A DNA stretch of 64,000 nucleotides from Pseudomonas nitroreducens (GCF_024170165.1 NZ_JALJXP010000006.1:1-64000); one strand, 5' to 3'. Numbered from the stretch's first letter, positions 8,873 through 18,123 are shown. Notes: a model not told the origin generated them from the letters alone. Translations and numbers: made by a program.

Positions 8873-9772
8873 ATGCTAGGGCGCAGTATCCTCCTGTGCG
8901 GTCTCTTGGCCGCCTCCGGGACGGCTTCGGCCGTGACCATCTACAAGTACACCGACGCCAATGGCGTGGTCACCTACACGGACAAGGCCGTGGCGGGTGC
9001 GGCTGTGTTCGTTTTCCGCGATCGCATGGTCGAGCACCTGGAAGAACAGGTGAAGCTGGAGACGAAGAAGCATGCCGGCGGCGAGACCCTGCAGGTGCGC
9101 AACGACCTGTACGCACCGGTGGAAGTCGAGCTGAGCGTGACCGGTGTGCAGAACGCCGTGGGCGCGCCGGAGCGGCCGATCCGCTGGGTGCTGCCGCCGC
9201 GCAGCTCGATTCGCCTCGCCACCCTGGCGCCGCTCGATCCCGCCAGGCCGCTGCGCTACAAGCCAAAGCTGCGCTATGCGCTGGGCGATCCGCGACTGAC
9301 GCCGTTGTCCTACCAGTACGCGCTGCCATGGACCGGCGGACCGTTCCGCCTGACCCAGGGCGCCAACGGCCGCTACAGCCACTTCACGCCCAAGGGTCGC
9401 TACGCCATGGACATTGCCATGCCGGTGGGCACGCCCATCGTCGCGGCGCGCGGCGGCACCGTGGTGAAGATCGAGAACGGCCAGGACGGGCGTGGCAAGA
9501 ATCCCTCCGGCAACTTCGTGCGGATACTGCATGACGACGGCACCATGGGCGTGTACCTGCACCTGATGCGCGGCTCGGTGCTGGTGCGCGAGGGCCAGCG
9601 CGTCGCTACCGGCACGCCGCTGGCGCAGTCGGGCAATACCGGCAACAGCAGCGGCCCGCACCTGCACTTCGTGGTGCAGCGCAACGTCGGCCTGGCGCTG
9701 GAGTCGATTCCCTACGACTTCTCCCAGCCGGTGGATACGCTGCCGAACTTCGCGGTGGTTCGGGAGCACTGA
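8873..9772 (+). CDS. Secreted M23-family peptidase with DUF4124 domain
   Basis: The 299-residue product has a signal peptide (1-20, ending GTASA), a short DUF4124 segment (IYKYTDANGVVTYTD), a beta-rich middle, and a C-terminal M23 (LytM-type) domain. The domain shows the zinc ligand pattern GRYAMDIAM and the HLH of GPHLHFVVQ, with YLHLM between them. Both metal-binding halves are present, so an active cell-wall endopeptidase or an envelope-remodelling enzyme is plausible. It is transcribed alone and converges with the CNNM gene on a shared terminator. Confidence 0.88.
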   Translation: MLGRSILLCGLLAASGTASAVTIYKYTDANGVVTYTDKAVAGAAVFVFRDRMVEHLEEQVKLETKKHAGGETLQVRNDLYAPVEVELSVTGVQNAVGAPERPIRWVLPPRSSIRLATLAPLDPARPLRYKPKLRYALGDPRLTPLSYQYALPWTGGPFRLTQGANGRYSHFTPKGRYAMDIAMPVGTPIVAARGGTVVKIENGQDGRGKNPSGNFVRILHDDGTMGVYLHLMRGSVLVREGQRVATGTPLAQSGNTGNSSGPHLHFVVQRNVGLALESIPYDFSQPVDTLPNFAVVREH

Positions 9773-9830
9773 TTCCATCCGGTTGGACGCGATGCCCGGC
9801 GCCAGCCTGTAGAAGCGCATTTGCCAACAA

Positions 9831-9857
9831 AAAAGGCTGCCCGGGGGCAGCCTTTTT
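9831..9857. terminator. Bidirectional terminator
   Basis: GGCTGCC (9835-9841) pairs with GGCAGCC (9846-9852), with A's before and T's after, so it can end both the M23 gene (plus) and the CNNM gene (minus). Confidence 0.9.
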
Positions 9858-9875
9858 CATGGGCGCTTGCGGGAC

Positions 9876-11216
9876 TCAGTCCAGCTTCACCACCTTGGCA
9901 AGGACGATCTTCGGGCCTTTCATCTTCTTCACGATGATGCGCAGGCCTTCGGTATCCAGCACTTCCTCTTCTTCCGGCACGCGCTTCAAGGTGTCGTAGA
10001 CCAGCCCGGCGAGGGTATCCGCCTCGACGTGGTCCAGGTCCAGCCCCAGCAGGCGTTCCAGCTTGAACAGCGGGGTGTCGCCGCGCACCAGCAGCTTGCC
10101 GGGCTGGTAGGCGACGATGCCGCGCTCGGCCTTGCGGTGTTCGTCCTGGATATCGCCGACCAGCACTTCCAGCACGTCTTCCATGGTCAGGTAGCCGACG
10201 ACCTTGTGGTCGGCTTCCTCCACCAGGGCGAAGTGCGAGCCGCCCTGGCGGAACTGCTCCAGCAGGCGGGCCAGCGGCAGGTGCTTGGTGACCATCTCCA
10301 GCGGGTGGGTCAGCTCGTCGAGGTCGAACGACTCCGGCAGGCTGTCCAGCGTGGCCAGGGCCAGCAGCAGATCCTTGATGTGCAGCAGGCCGATGAACTC
10401 GCCCTTCTCGCTGTCGTACACCGGGTAGCGGCTGTACTTGTGGCGGCGGATGGTGGCGAGGATGTCGTCCAGCGGCGCGCTGCGTTCCAGGTAGACCAGG
10501 TCCTCGCGGGAGTTGGCCCAGTCCACCACTTCCAGCTCGCCCAGCTCCACCGCCGAGGCCAGCACGCGCATGCCCTGGTCGCTGGGGTCGTGGGCGCGGC
10601 TGGAGTGCAGGATCAGCTTGAGCTCGTCACGGCTGTAGTGGTGCTCGTGGTGCGGCCCCGGCTCGCCTTGCCCGGCGATCTTGAGGATGGTGTTGGCGCT
10701 GGCGTTGAGCAGCCAGATCGCCGGGTACATGGCCCAGTAGAACAGGTACAGCGGCACCGCCGTCCACAGCGACAGCAGCTCCGGCTTGCGGATCGCCCAG
10801 GACTTGGGCGCCAGCTCGCCGACCACGATGTGCAGGTAGGAGATGATGAAGAACGCGCTGAAGAACGACACGCCGCGAATGACTTCCTCGGAGTGCACGC
10901 CGACCGCGGCCAGCAGTGGCTCCAGGAGTTCGGCGAAGGCCGGCTCGCCGACCCAGCCCAGGCCCAGGGAGGCCAGGGTGATGCCCAGCTGGCAGGCGGA
11001 GAGGTAAGCGTCGAGCTGGTTGTGCACCTTGCGCAGGATGGTGCCGCGCCAGCCGTGCTGGTTGGCGATGGTCTCCACGCGGGTCGAGCGCAGCTTGACC
11101 ATGGCGAACTCGGCGGCGACGAAGAAGCCGTTGAGCACGACGAGGAACAGGGCGAACAGGATCAGGCCGAAATCGGCGAAATAGGTGAGGAAGTTGCTAC
11201 TAGGGGAAGGGTCCAT
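9876..11216 (-). CDS. CNNM/CorC-type membrane protein with CBS domains
   Basis: This 446-residue membrane protein is of the HlyC/CorC (CNNM) family. An N-terminal DUF21 region has about four membrane segments (residues 14-165, including GFFVAAEFAMVKLR and ASLGLGWVGEPAF). It is followed by two CBS domains (about 215-340, including YSRYPVYD) and a C-terminal CorC/HlyC domain (about 350-440) ending in KIVLAKVVKLD. Family members act in magnesium or other cation efflux. The old 'hemolysin' name is not functional evidence. It lies 92 bases after phoR on the same strand and may be read through from phoBR. Confidence 0.9.
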   Translation of the reverse strand: MDPSPSSNFLTYFADFGLILFALFLVVLNGFFVAAEFAMVKLRSTRVETIANQHGWRGTILRKVHNQLDAYLSACQLGITLASLGLGWVGEPAFAELLEPLLAAVGVHSEEVIRGVSFFSAFFIISYLHIVVGELAPKSWAIRKPELLSLWTAVPLYLFYWAMYPAIWLLNASANTILKIAGQGEPGPHHEHHYSRDELKLILHSSRAHDPSDQGMRVLASAVELGELEVVDWANSREDLVYLERSAPLDDILATIRRHKYSRYPVYDSEKGEFIGLLHIKDLLLALATLDSLPESFDLDELTHPLEMVTKHLPLARLLEQFRQGGSHFALVEEADHKVVGYLTMEDVLEVLVGDIQDEHRKAERGIVAYQPGKLLVRGDTPLFKLERLLGLDLDHVEADTLAGLVYDTLKRVPEEEEVLDTEGLRIIVKKMKGPKIVLAKVVKLD

Positions 11217-11308
11217 GGTTCAGTTGGGTCAAGAATGGACGGACAAGAATGCGGTTCGTCGGGCCTGGCTGGCAAGCCCGTCTATACCAGAGTCGAAGTC
11301 GGGCACCG

Positions 11309-12613
11309 TTATGCGCGGCTCTCGACCTGCTGCGGCGGGAAGTGGCAGGTGAAGCTGCTGCCCTTGCCCGGTACGCTGCTGATGTCCAGGGTGCCACGGT
11401 GGCGCAGCAGCACGTGCTTGACGATGGCCAGGCCCAGGCCGGTGCCGCCGGTACTGGCGTTGCGGCTGGAATCGACGCGGTAGAAGCGCTCGGTCAGGCG
11501 CGGCAGGTGCTTGGGATCGATGCCGATGCCGCTGTCCTGCACGGCCAGGTGCGCGCCTTGCTCGTCCGCCCACCAGCGAATGCGGATCTCACCTTCGTCG
11601 GGGGTGTACTTCACGGCGTTGAACACCAGGTTGGAGAAAGCGCTGCGCAACTCCGCCTCGCTGCCCTTGAGCTTCACCTTCGAATCCGCCTCCAGGCTGA
11701 TGCGATGGCTGCGTGCGCCGGACAGTGCCTGGGCATCGTTGCGGATCGACAGCAGCATCAGGTCCACCGCCACCGGCTTGTTGTCCGCCGGGTAATCGGT
11801 GGCCTCCAGCTTGGCCAGCAGGAGCAGGTCGTTGAGCAGGTTTTGCATGCGCCCGGCCTGCTGCTGCATCTGCTGCAGCGCGCGGGTCCAGCGCGGATTG
11901 ACGTCCTCGACGTTGTCCAGCAGCGTCTCCAGGTAGCCGGCGATCACCGTCAGCGGTGTGCGCAGCTCGTGGGAGACGTTGGCGACGAAGTCCTTGCGCA
12001 TCTGCTCCAGCTGGTGGACGCGGGTCACGTCGCGCACCAGCATCAGGTGCTCGCCGGCGCCGTAGAGGGTGATGTGGAACTGCAGGCGCAGGTTGTCGTT
12101 GATCGGCGAGGAGAGCTCCAGCGGCTCGCGGTAGTCCTCGCCCTCGAAGTATTCCTTGAAGCGCGGATGGCGCACCAGGTTGGTCACCGGCTGGCCGCCG
12201 TCCTGCGGGCTCTTCAGGCCCAGCAGGCGCTCGGCGGACTGGTTCCACCACTCCAGGTTGCCGTCGCGGTCGAGCAGGATCATGCCGTCGCGCAGCGCCG
12301 CGGTGGATTCCTGCATGCGGTCGATCACTGCCTGCAGGCGCCCGCGGGCGCGCTGGTTGCGTCGCTGCAGGTGGTAGATGCTGTCGAACACCTCGCCCCA
12401 CAGGCCGTAGCCATCGGGCGGGGCTTCATCGGGCTGGTGGTTCTTCAGCCATTTGTGCAGGCGCAGCAGCTGCCAGGTCGACCAGCCGAGGTAGGCGGCC
12501 AGCGCCACGGCGATGGCCCAGCCGTACTGGCCGGTGATCAGGCCGAGCAGGGCGCCGGCGGCGACGACTAGCAGCAGGTGGCGTATCAGCACGCCACTCC
12601 AGTTCTGGGTCAC
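11309..12613 (-). CDS. phoR: Phosphate sensor histidine kinase PhoR
   Basis: PhoR phosphorylates PhoB when phosphate is scarce and is held inactive by PstSCAB-PhoU. The 434-residue protein has two membrane segments near the N-terminus (about 10-45), a PAS-like domain (about 100-200), the phospho-acceptor His in VSHELRTP, and the ATPase boxes: N box NLVFNAVKYTP, G1 DSGIGID and G2 GTGLGLAIVKH. It starts at GTG with AAGGAACG 8 bases upstream, 39 bases after phoB, with which it forms an operon. Confidence 0.95.
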   Translation of the reverse strand: MTQNWSGVLIRHLLLVVAAGALLGLITGQYGWAIAVALAAYLGWSTWQLLRLHKWLKNHQPDEAPPDGYGLWGEVFDSIYHLQRRNQRARGRLQAVIDRMQESTAALRDGMILLDRDGNLEWWNQSAERLLGLKSPQDGGQPVTNLVRHPRFKEYFEGEDYREPLELSSPINDNLRLQFHITLYGAGEHLMLVRDVTRVHQLEQMRKDFVANVSHELRTPLTVIAGYLETLLDNVEDVNPRWTRALQQMQQQAGRMQNLLNDLLLLAKLEATDYPADNKPVAVDLMLLSIRNDAQALSGARSHRISLEADSKVKLKGSEAELRSAFSNLVFNAVKYTPDEGEIRIRWWADEQGAHLAVQDSGIGIDPKHLPRLTERFYRVDSSRNASTGGTGLGLAIVKHVLLRHRGTLDISSVPGKGSSFTCHFPPQQVESRA

Positions 12614-12652
12614 GAAATTCCGTTCCTTGTACCCGTCGAGCTGGAAGCTCGA

Positions 12653-13342
12653 TCAGCTTTTGGTCGAGAAACGATACCCGGTGCCGCGCACGGTCTGAAC
12701 CAGATTTTCGTATACCTCGCCCAGGGCCTTGCGCAGACGGCGGATGTGCACGTCGACGGTGCGCTCCTCGACGTAGACGTTGCCACCCCAGACCTGGTCC
12801 AGCAGCTGGCCGCGGGTGTAGGCGCGCTCCTGGTGGGTCATGAAGAACTGCAGCAGGCGGTATTCGGTCGGGCCCATCTCGGCGGGTTTGCCGTCGATGG
12901 TCACGCGGTGGCTGATCGGGTCGAGCATCAGGCCGCCGACCTCGATCGGCGTCTCGCTGTCACCGGCGCCGGTGCGGCGCAGCACGGCCTTCAGGCGGGC
13001 AACCAGCTCACGGGGGGAGAAGGGCTTGGTGATGTAGTCATCCGCGCCGACTTCCAGACCCTGGATCTTGTTGTCCTCTTCACCCTTGGCGGTGAGCATG
13101 ATGATCGGGATGGCCGAGGTCAGCTCGTCACGCTTGAGGCGGCGGGCCAGTTCGATGCCGGAGGTGCCCGGGAGCATCCAGTCGAGCAGGATCAGGTCCG
13201 GCTTGCGATCGACGATCACCGCGTGTGCCTGCTGGGCGCTGTCGGCCTCCAGACACTCGTAGCCGGCCATCTCCAGGGCCACGGCGATCATTTCCCGGAT
13301 CGGAGCTTCGTCATCGACGATGAGGATTGTCTTGCCAACCAT
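12653..13342 (-). CDS. phoB: Phosphate response regulator PhoB
   Basis: PhoB binds PHO boxes and recruits RNA polymerase to phosphate-starvation genes. The 229-residue product has a receiver domain (1-120; acidic DDE, phospho-Asp in LILLDWMLP, Lys in ITKPF) and an OmpR/PhoB winged-helix domain (about 130-229) with [11 protein letters not shown] and the recognition segment [18 protein letters not shown] box lies upstream (13391-13408), which fits autoregulation. Transcribed with phoR. Confidence 0.97.
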   Translation of the reverse strand: MVGKTILIVDDEAPIREMIAVALEMAGYECLEADSAQQAHAVIVDRKPDLILLDWMLPGTSGIELARRLKRDELTSAIPIIMLTAKGEEDNKIQGLEVGADDYITKPFSPRELVARLKAVLRRTGAGDSETPIEVGGLMLDPISHRVTIDGKPAEMGPTEYRLLQFFMTHQERAYTRGQLLDQVWGGNVYVEERTVDVHIRRLRKALGEVYENLVQTVRGTGYRFSTKS

Positions 13343-13390
13343 GCTGAGGCCTCAGAATTTCTGTAATGCGCCGCATTAGATAACGGAAAT

Positions 13391-13408
13391 ATTTCATGAA
13401 TGTGACAG
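13391..13408 (-). promoter_or_regulatory. PHO box upstream of phoB
   Basis: Read on the minus strand: CTGTCAC, ATTC, then ATGAAAT, an 11-base repeat with a good first and weaker second unit. The first unit and spacer are identical to those before pstS. It lies about 50 bases before the phoB start. Confidence 0.65.
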
Positions 13409-13655
13409 CCCGATGGTAGCCGAGCCTCGCGCCAGAGCGCTCGTCTATGCTCTTGGGGTCGCCGCGCGTTTACCGCGCGGCACAAGCGGAACGCACCGGC
13501 CCGGTCGGCGGTGTGCCGGCAGGGAGCCTGCCGGAGTCTTGCGATGACGGTAGTGAGTGCGTTGTCGACGTCGCCCTGGCCGGCCCTGCCTGCAATTTCG
13601 CCCGCCTTTGCACCGATGCTCGCGCCGTTTCCACCTCACCAGAGGAGAAGCCTTC

Positions 13656-14021
13656 ATGAAACTGCTATTCCCGGCCCTGGCACTGGGCCTGATGCTGCCG
13701 GCGATGTCCGCCCTGGCCGCGGCACCCGGCATGGAAAAGAACGGCATGCTGGTCGATGCCAAGGGCATGACGCTCTACACCTTCGACAAGGACAGTGGCG
13801 GCAAGTCGATGTGCAATGGCGGCTGCGCGCAGAACTGGCCGCCCCTGATGGCCTCGGCCGATGCCAAGGCGATGGGCGACTGGACCATGATCAAGCGCGA
13901 TGACGGCACCGTGCAGTGGGCCTACAAGGGCAAGCCGCTGTACACCTTCGTGCAGGACAAGAAGGCCGGCGACAGGGTCGGCGAAGGCAAGATGGGCGTC
14001 TGGCACATGGCCAAGCCGTAA
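13656..14021 (+). CDS. Small secreted protein of the COG4315 (YxYxxD repeat) family
   Basis: The 121-residue product has a signal peptide (about 1-21, ending SALAA) and two copies of the pattern LYTF followed by an Asp/Lys-rich stretch (LYTFDKDSGG and LYTFVQDKKAG), typical of the 'secreted repeat of unknown function' family. Two cysteines (CNGGC) in the first repeat may form a disulfide. A strong site (AGAGGAG) lies 9 bases before ATG 13656. It stands alone between phoB and ubiA and is followed by REP repeats. The biochemical role is unknown. Confidence 0.85.
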   Translation: MKLLFPALALGLMLPAMSALAAAPGMEKNGMLVDAKGMTLYTFDKDSGGKSMCNGGCAQNWPPLMASADAKAMGDWTMIKRDDGTVQWAYKGKPLYTFVQDKKAGDRVGEGKMGVWHMAKP

Positions 14022-14030
14022 CGGCTTTAT

Positions 14031-14105
14031 GCAGGAGCGAGCTTGCTCGCGAACCTTGCCTGGCACTTCAGTATCAAGCGGGTTCGCGAGCAAGCTCGCT
14101 CCTAC
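14031..14105. repeat. Pair of inverted REP sequences
   Basis: Two 25-base arms (14031-14055 and 14081-14105) are inverted copies differing at one base. Each contains the Pseudomonas REP core GAGCGAGCTTGCTCGC, itself palindromic. They sit between the convergent genes at 14021 and 14119, where they can form a large hairpin. Confidence 0.9.
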
Positions 14106-14118
14106 AAGGTCGCCGTGA

Positions 14119-15009
14119 TCAGCGCAGGGCGAAGTCCGCCACGGTGCCGAGGAAGATCGCCAGCCCCGCCCAGTGGTTGTGCAGGAAGGCCTTGAAGCAC
14201 TTCATCGGCTCGCGGTCGCGGGTCGAATGGAACTGCCAGGCGAAGCAGCCGGCCGCAATGGCCAGGCCCAGGTAGTAATACAGGTGCATCGCCAGCTTGT
14301 TGCCGGCCAGGACCAGCAGCAGGAGCATCAGGCCCTGCAGGCTCAGGTTGATCACCCGGTCGGCGTCGCCGAAGAGGATCGCCGTGGACTTCATGCCCAT
14401 CTTCAGGTCGTCTTCGCGGTCGGTCATCGCGTAGTAAGTGTCGTACGCCACCGTCCACAGCACGTTGGCGAAGAACAGCAGCCAGGCCACCGCCGGCAGG
14501 GTGCCGCTGGCCGCGGTGAAGGCCATCGGGATGCCCCAGGAAAACGCCGCGCCCAGCACCACCTGCGGGTAGTAGGTGTAGCGCTTCATGAAGGGGTAGA
14601 GCGCCGCCACCGCCGCGCCGCCGAAGGACAGCCAGATGGTCTGCGCGTTGGTGCACAGCACCAGCAGGAAGCTCAGCCCCAGCAGCACGAAGAAGGCGAT
14701 CCAGGCCTCGCGCACGCTGATCCTGCCGGTCGCCAGCGGGCGCGCCTTGGTGCGTTCGACGTGGCCGTCGAGCTTGCGGTCGGCGAAGTCGTTGATCACG
14801 CAGCCGGCCATGCGCATCAGCACGGTGCCGAGGACGAAGATCACCAGGTTCTTCACGCTCGGCACGCCGCCGCTGGCCATCCACAGCGCCCACAGCGTCG
14901 GCCAGAGCAGCAGGTAGATGCCGATCGGCTTGTCCATGCGCGTCAGCTGGATGAAGTCCCAGGCGCGGGGATGCAGGCGGGCGAGGGGTTTGATCAGGGC
15001 GACGAACAT
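14119..15009 (-). CDS. ubiA: 4-hydroxybenzoate octaprenyltransferase UbiA
   Basis: UbiA attaches the polyprenyl tail to 4-hydroxybenzoate, the first membrane step of ubiquinone synthesis. The 296-residue protein has the two aspartate motifs that bind magnesium-diphosphate, NDFADRKLD (about residues 72-80) and [10 protein letters not shown] (about 196-205), and about eight membrane segments. It lies 27 bases after ubiC, which supplies its substrate. Confidence 0.96.
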   Translation of the reverse strand: MFVALIKPLARLHPRAWDFIQLTRMDKPIGIYLLLWPTLWALWMASGGVPSVKNLVIFVLGTVLMRMAGCVINDFADRKLDGHVERTKARPLATGRISVREAWIAFFVLLGLSFLLVLCTNAQTIWLSFGGAAVAALYPFMKRYTYYPQVVLGAAFSWGIPMAFTAASGTLPAVAWLLFFANVLWTVAYDTYYAMTDREDDLKMGMKSTAILFGDADRVINLSLQGLMLLLLVLAGNKLAMHLYYYLGLAIAAGCFAWQFHSTRDREPMKCFKAFLHNHWAGLAIFLGTVADFALR

Positions 15010-15036
15010 GGCGGCCTCCGGAAAACGATCCGGGAA

Positions 15037-15591
15037 TTATACGGGCTGTTGTTCCACCCGGTGCCACAGCGTTGGCAGGAAAACCTCGGCGACCAGCACG
15101 CCCAGGCCGTCGCGGCTGAAGCAGGAACGGCGGCCCCAGAGGCGCTCGGCGCGCACGTCGGCCGGCAGGCTGGCGGCCGGGTAGCGGCACACCTCGATGG
15201 GGCCGCGCTGGAAGGCGCGGTCGCTGAACAGCAATTCACCCAGCGAGCGTGTGCCGAGCAGGCGCAGGTCGAAGCCGGAGCCTTCGAGAGCCGAGCGCGC
15301 GGCGACGCTGCGGGCGAACACCCAGGGCGTGCCGTGGCCTTTCAGGTAGACCTCGCGCACCCAGCCCTGGCTGCCGTCGGGCACGCCCAGCGCGGCGCAC
15401 TCGTCGGTGCGCAGGCGATGCCAGCCCTCGGCCAGCGGCTGCACGGCGAAGGCGCCAGCGGACAATGCCGTCAGGCGGCGCGTCAGCGAGCCGTCGTCGA
15501 ACAGCCAGTCCACCACCTGGGCGGCGGGAGCGGGGTGCAACTGCGCGGCGGTGAGCCAGCGGGGCGGGTGGATCAGGGCGGCTTCGGGCAC
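15037..15591 (-). CDS. ubiC: Chorismate pyruvate-lyase UbiC
   Basis: UbiC converts chorismate to 4-hydroxybenzoate and pyruvate, committing chorismate to ubiquinone. Family features include WLFDDGSLTRRL near the N-terminus, GWVREVYL, the catalytic-region FARSV and the C-terminal VAEVFLP. The open frame extends upstream, but the added sequence is unlike UbiC. I place the start at GTG 15591 to give 184 residues, close to the family length. No strong ribosome site is visible, so this start is uncertain. ubiA follows directly. Confidence 0.9.
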   Translation of the reverse strand: MPEAALIHPPRWLTAAQLHPAPAAQVVDWLFDDGSLTRRLTALSAGAFAVQPLAEGWHRLRTDECAALGVPDGSQGWVREVYLKGHGTPWVFARSVAARSALEGSGFDLRLLGTRSLGELLFSDRAFQRGPIEVCRYPAASLPADVRAERLWGRRSCFSRDGLGVLVAEVFLPTLWHRVEQQPV

Positions 15592-15799
15592 GGCTTGGAC
15601 TGCGGTTGGCCAGGGACGCGGCAGCTTAACATGGCGCCTTTGTGCGGCCGATTGCGTTGTCCGCAAGAGTGCGTTGCACGAAACCCCACCAAAGGTTTGG
15701 CTCGTCACCCGGCACTTGCGCCGCAAGCCCATCGCCAGTACAAAGCCGGACATTGGATGCACTGACGTCCAAGCGACAAGAACATGAGGGTGATAGCTG

Positions 15800-15967
15800 A
15801 TGAAGAAGTGGCAGTGCGTGGTTTGTGGCCTGATCTATGACGAAACCAAGGGGTGGCCGGAAGAGGGCATCGCCGCCGGTACCCGCTGGGAAGACGTACC
15901 GGAAGACTGGCTGTGCCCGGATTGCGGCGTCGGCAAGCTGGATTTCGAGATGATCGAAATCGGCTGA
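15800..15967 (+). CDS. rubA1: Rubredoxin (first copy)
   Basis: A 55-residue rubredoxin with the two iron-binding pairs CVVCG and CPDCG spaced as in the family, plus the conserved YD..G.P..GI and W.D.P.DW segments. It carries electrons from rubredoxin reductase to acceptors such as alkane hydroxylase or to oxidative-stress enzymes. A near copy lies 199 bases downstream. The gene follows ubiC divergently. Both copies lack alkane hydroxylase beside them, so the acceptor cannot be named from context. Confidence 0.95.
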   Translation: MKKWQCVVCGLIYDETKGWPEEGIAAGTRWEDVPEDWLCPDCGVGKLDFEMIEIG

Positions 15968-15990
15968 TCCCGCCAGGAATGATTCCCGCG

Positions 15991-16012
15991 ACGGCGGCCT
16001 TCGGGCCGCCGT
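15991..16012 (+). terminator. Hairpin after first rubredoxin gene
   Basis: A perfect 9-bp stem (15991-15999 with 16004-16012) closed by a TTCG tetraloop. The following sequence is only mildly T-rich, so it may be a weak terminator or an RNA-stability element. Confidence 0.6.
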
Positions 16013-16166
16013 TCGCGTTTGTGCGCCCGACAGTCTGGGCCCGGCGCGTTAGACTGGGCTGGCTGCCGGGTTGGCCCTGCTGACGCGACCCGGCGGCGCG
16101 GGCGCCGTTGGCTGGCGCAGGCAAACCGGGTTAGGTTCACTGGGTATTCGCAGGAGGGCTTGGCTG

Positions 16167-16334
16167 ATGCGCAAATGGCAATGCGTGGTCTGTGGCTTCA
16201 TCTACGACGAGGCGCTGGGACTGCCGGACGAAGGCATCGCCCCCGGCACGCGCTGGGAAGACATCCCGGCGGACTGGGTCTGCCCGGACTGCGGTGTCGG
16301 CAAGATGGACTTCGAGATGATCGAAATCTCCTGA
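16167..16334 (+). CDS. rubA2: Rubredoxin (second copy)
   Basis: A 55-residue rubredoxin, 55 residues like its neighbour and differing at a modest number of positions (for example RKWQ for KKWQ and ALGLPDEG for TKGWPEEG). Both CxxC pairs are intact. The start at 16167 is set by AGGAGGG upstream and by the family length. The two genes look like a tandem duplication that included the downstream hairpin. Rubredoxin reductase follows on the same strand. Confidence 0.95.
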   Translation: MRKWQCVVCGFIYDEALGLPDEGIAPGTRWEDIPADWVCPDCGVGKMDFEMIEIS

Positions 16335-16410
16335 GAATCCATCCATGACCGGGCTGCGCGTCGGCATAACTGCGTTGGAAGCTCTAGCTCGCCAGGTCCT
16401 GAATGGATTC
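16335..16410. repeat. Intergenic element related to the one at 46.3 kb
   Basis: GAATCCAT (16335-16342) pairs with ATGGATTC (16403-16410). Between them lie GGGCTGCGCGTCGGC and GCTCTAGCTCGC, which also occur at 46314-46420 in the same order. This suggests two members of one dispersed element. No ORF is inside. Confidence 0.6.
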
Positions 16411-16430
16411 TTGGTGGCATAACTAACATG

Positions 16431-16460
16431 CGGTGGCTTCCGGGCCGCCGTTCCGTCTTT
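16431..16460 (+). terminator. Hairpin after second rubredoxin gene
   Basis: GGTGGC and GGCCGCC flank a TTCCG loop, followed by GTTCCGTCTTT. Sequence and position resemble the hairpin after the first rubredoxin, as if duplicated with the gene. Confidence 0.5.
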
Positions 16461-16490
16461 ACGCTGTGGCGATTTTAAAGTGAGAGAGCA

Positions 16491-17645
16491 ATGAGCGAGA
16501 ACGCACCGCTGGTGATCATCGGCACCGGCCTGGCCGGCTACAACCTGGCCCGCGAGTGGCGCAAGCTGGATGGCGAGACGCCGCTGCTGCTGATCACCGC
16601 CGACGACGGCCGCTCCTATTCCAAGCCGATGCTCTCCACCGGCTTCTCCAAGGACAAGGACGCCGACGGCCTGGCCATGGCCGAGGCTGGCGCCATGGCC
16701 GATCAGCTCAAGGCGCGCATCCTCACCCATACCCGTGTCACCGGCATCGATCCGGGCCATCGGCGCATCTGGATCGGCGAGGAAGAGATCCACTACCGCG
16801 ACCTGGTGCTGGCGTGGGGCGCCGAGACCATCCGTGTACCGGTCGAGGGCGACGCCCAGGACCTGATCTTCCCGATCAACGACCTGGAAGACTACGCGCG
16901 CTTCCGCAGTGCCGCCGCCGGCAAGCGCCGCGTGCTGCTGCTGGGCGCCGGCCTGATCGGCTGCGAGTTTGCCAACGATCTCTCCAGCGGCGGCTACCAG
17001 CTCGACGTGGTAGCGCCCTGCGAGCAGGTCATGCCCGGCCTGCTCCATCCGGCTGCCGCCCAGGCGGTGCAGCAGGGGCTGGAAGGCCTCGGCGTGCGCT
17101 TCCACCTGGGACCGGTGCTGAACAGCCTGGTGCGCGCCGGTGACGGCCTGGAAGCGCACCTCTCCGATGGCCAGGTGATCCCCTGCGACCTGGTCGTTTC
17201 CGCCGTCGGCCTGCGCCCGCGCATCGACCTGGCCGCTGCCGCCGGCCTGGACATCAACCGCGGCGTGATGGTCAACCGCGAGCTGCGCACCTCCCACGCC
17301 AACATCTACGCCCTGGGCGACTGCGCCGAAGTCGACGGCCTCAACCTGCTCTACGTGATGCCGCTGATGTCCTGCGCCCGCGCACTGGCGCAGACGCTGG
17401 CCGGCAAACCGACGCCGGTCGCCTACGGTGCCATGCCGGTCACGGTGAAGACCCCGGTCTGCCCGCTGGTGGTCTCGCCGCCGCCGCGTGGCAGCGAAGG
17501 CGAATGGCGGGTGGAAGGCTCTGGCCCGGACCTCAAGGTGCTGTGCCGGGATACCGCCGGTCGATTGCTCGGATATGCCCTCACAGGGGCCGCGGTGAGC
17601 GAAAAACTCTCCCTGAACAAGGAGTTGCCTGCCCTGCTGGCGTGA
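16491..17645 (+). CDS. rubB: Rubredoxin-NAD(+) reductase
   Basis: This flavoprotein passes electrons from NADH to rubredoxin. The 384-residue sequence has an N-terminal FAD-binding motif ([12 protein letters not shown]), a second dinucleotide motif for NADH ([15 protein letters not shown], about residue 146), and the second FAD motif with [11 protein letters not shown] (about residue 280). It lies downstream of both rubredoxins, its expected substrates. The C-terminal 60 residues form the small rubredoxin-interacting domain in this family. Confidence 0.94.
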   Translation: MSENAPLVIIGTGLAGYNLAREWRKLDGETPLLLITADDGRSYSKPMLSTGFSKDKDADGLAMAEAGAMADQLKARILTHTRVTGIDPGHRRIWIGEEEIHYRDLVLAWGAETIRVPVEGDAQDLIFPINDLEDYARFRSAAAGKRRVLLLGAGLIGCEFANDLSSGGYQLDVVAPCEQVMPGLLHPAAAQAVQQGLEGLGVRFHLGPVLNSLVRAGDGLEAHLSDGQVIPCDLVVSAVGLRPRIDLAAAAGLDINRGVMVNRELRTSHANIYALGDCAEVDGLNLLYVMPLMSCARALAQTLAGKPTPVAYGAMPVTVKTPVCPLVVSPPPRGSEGEWRVEGSGPDLKVLCRDTAGRLLGYALTGAAVSEKLSLNKELPALLA

Positions 17646-17841
17646 CAGTCCTCGCCAATGGCGGATTTGCCTTGGGAAACTGCTCGCAAATTGTCAGACG
17701 ATACTGGCGTACCAGCTTTCGGCGTGCCATTCTCCCCCCGTCTGCCGCAGCCTAGAGCCTGTACGGCAAGCCTGCGGTGCCTTGGGCGCTGTTGGGAAGA
17801 CAGCACGGACACAACAACAACAAACCGTCAAAGAGGCATTT

Positions 17842-18114
17842 ATGCGTAAACCAGAACTCGCCGCCGCGATCGCCGAGAAGGCCGACCTCACCAAAGAACA
17901 AGCCAACAAGGTGCTGAACGCGCTGCTGGATGAAATCACTGGCGCGCTCAACCGCAAGGACAGCGTTACCCTTGTCGGTTTCGGTACCTTCGTTCAGCGC
18001 CACCGTGGCGCCCGTACCGGCAAGAACCCGCAAACCGGCCAGCCGGTCAAGATCAAAGCCAGCAATACCGTTGCCTTCAAACCGGGCAAGGCGCTGAAAG
18101 ACGCGGTCAACTGA
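17842..18114 (+). CDS. HU-family DNA-binding protein
   Basis: A 90-residue nucleoid protein with the HU/IHF fold: helical N-terminus, VGFGTF turn, beta-arm with GRNP-like RTGKNPQTGQ and the C-terminal FKPGKALKDAVN. It bends DNA as a dimer. The start at 17842 follows AAGAGG and gives the standard family length. Pseudomonas has several HU genes. By position this is the PA5348-type, but I cannot tell the paralogue from sequence alone. Confidence 0.93.
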   Translation: MRKPELAAAIAEKADLTKEQANKVLNALLDEITGALNRKDSVTLVGFGTFVQRHRGARTGKNPQTGQPVKIKASNTVAFKPGKALKDAVN

Positions 18115-18123
18115 TCGCCTCTG

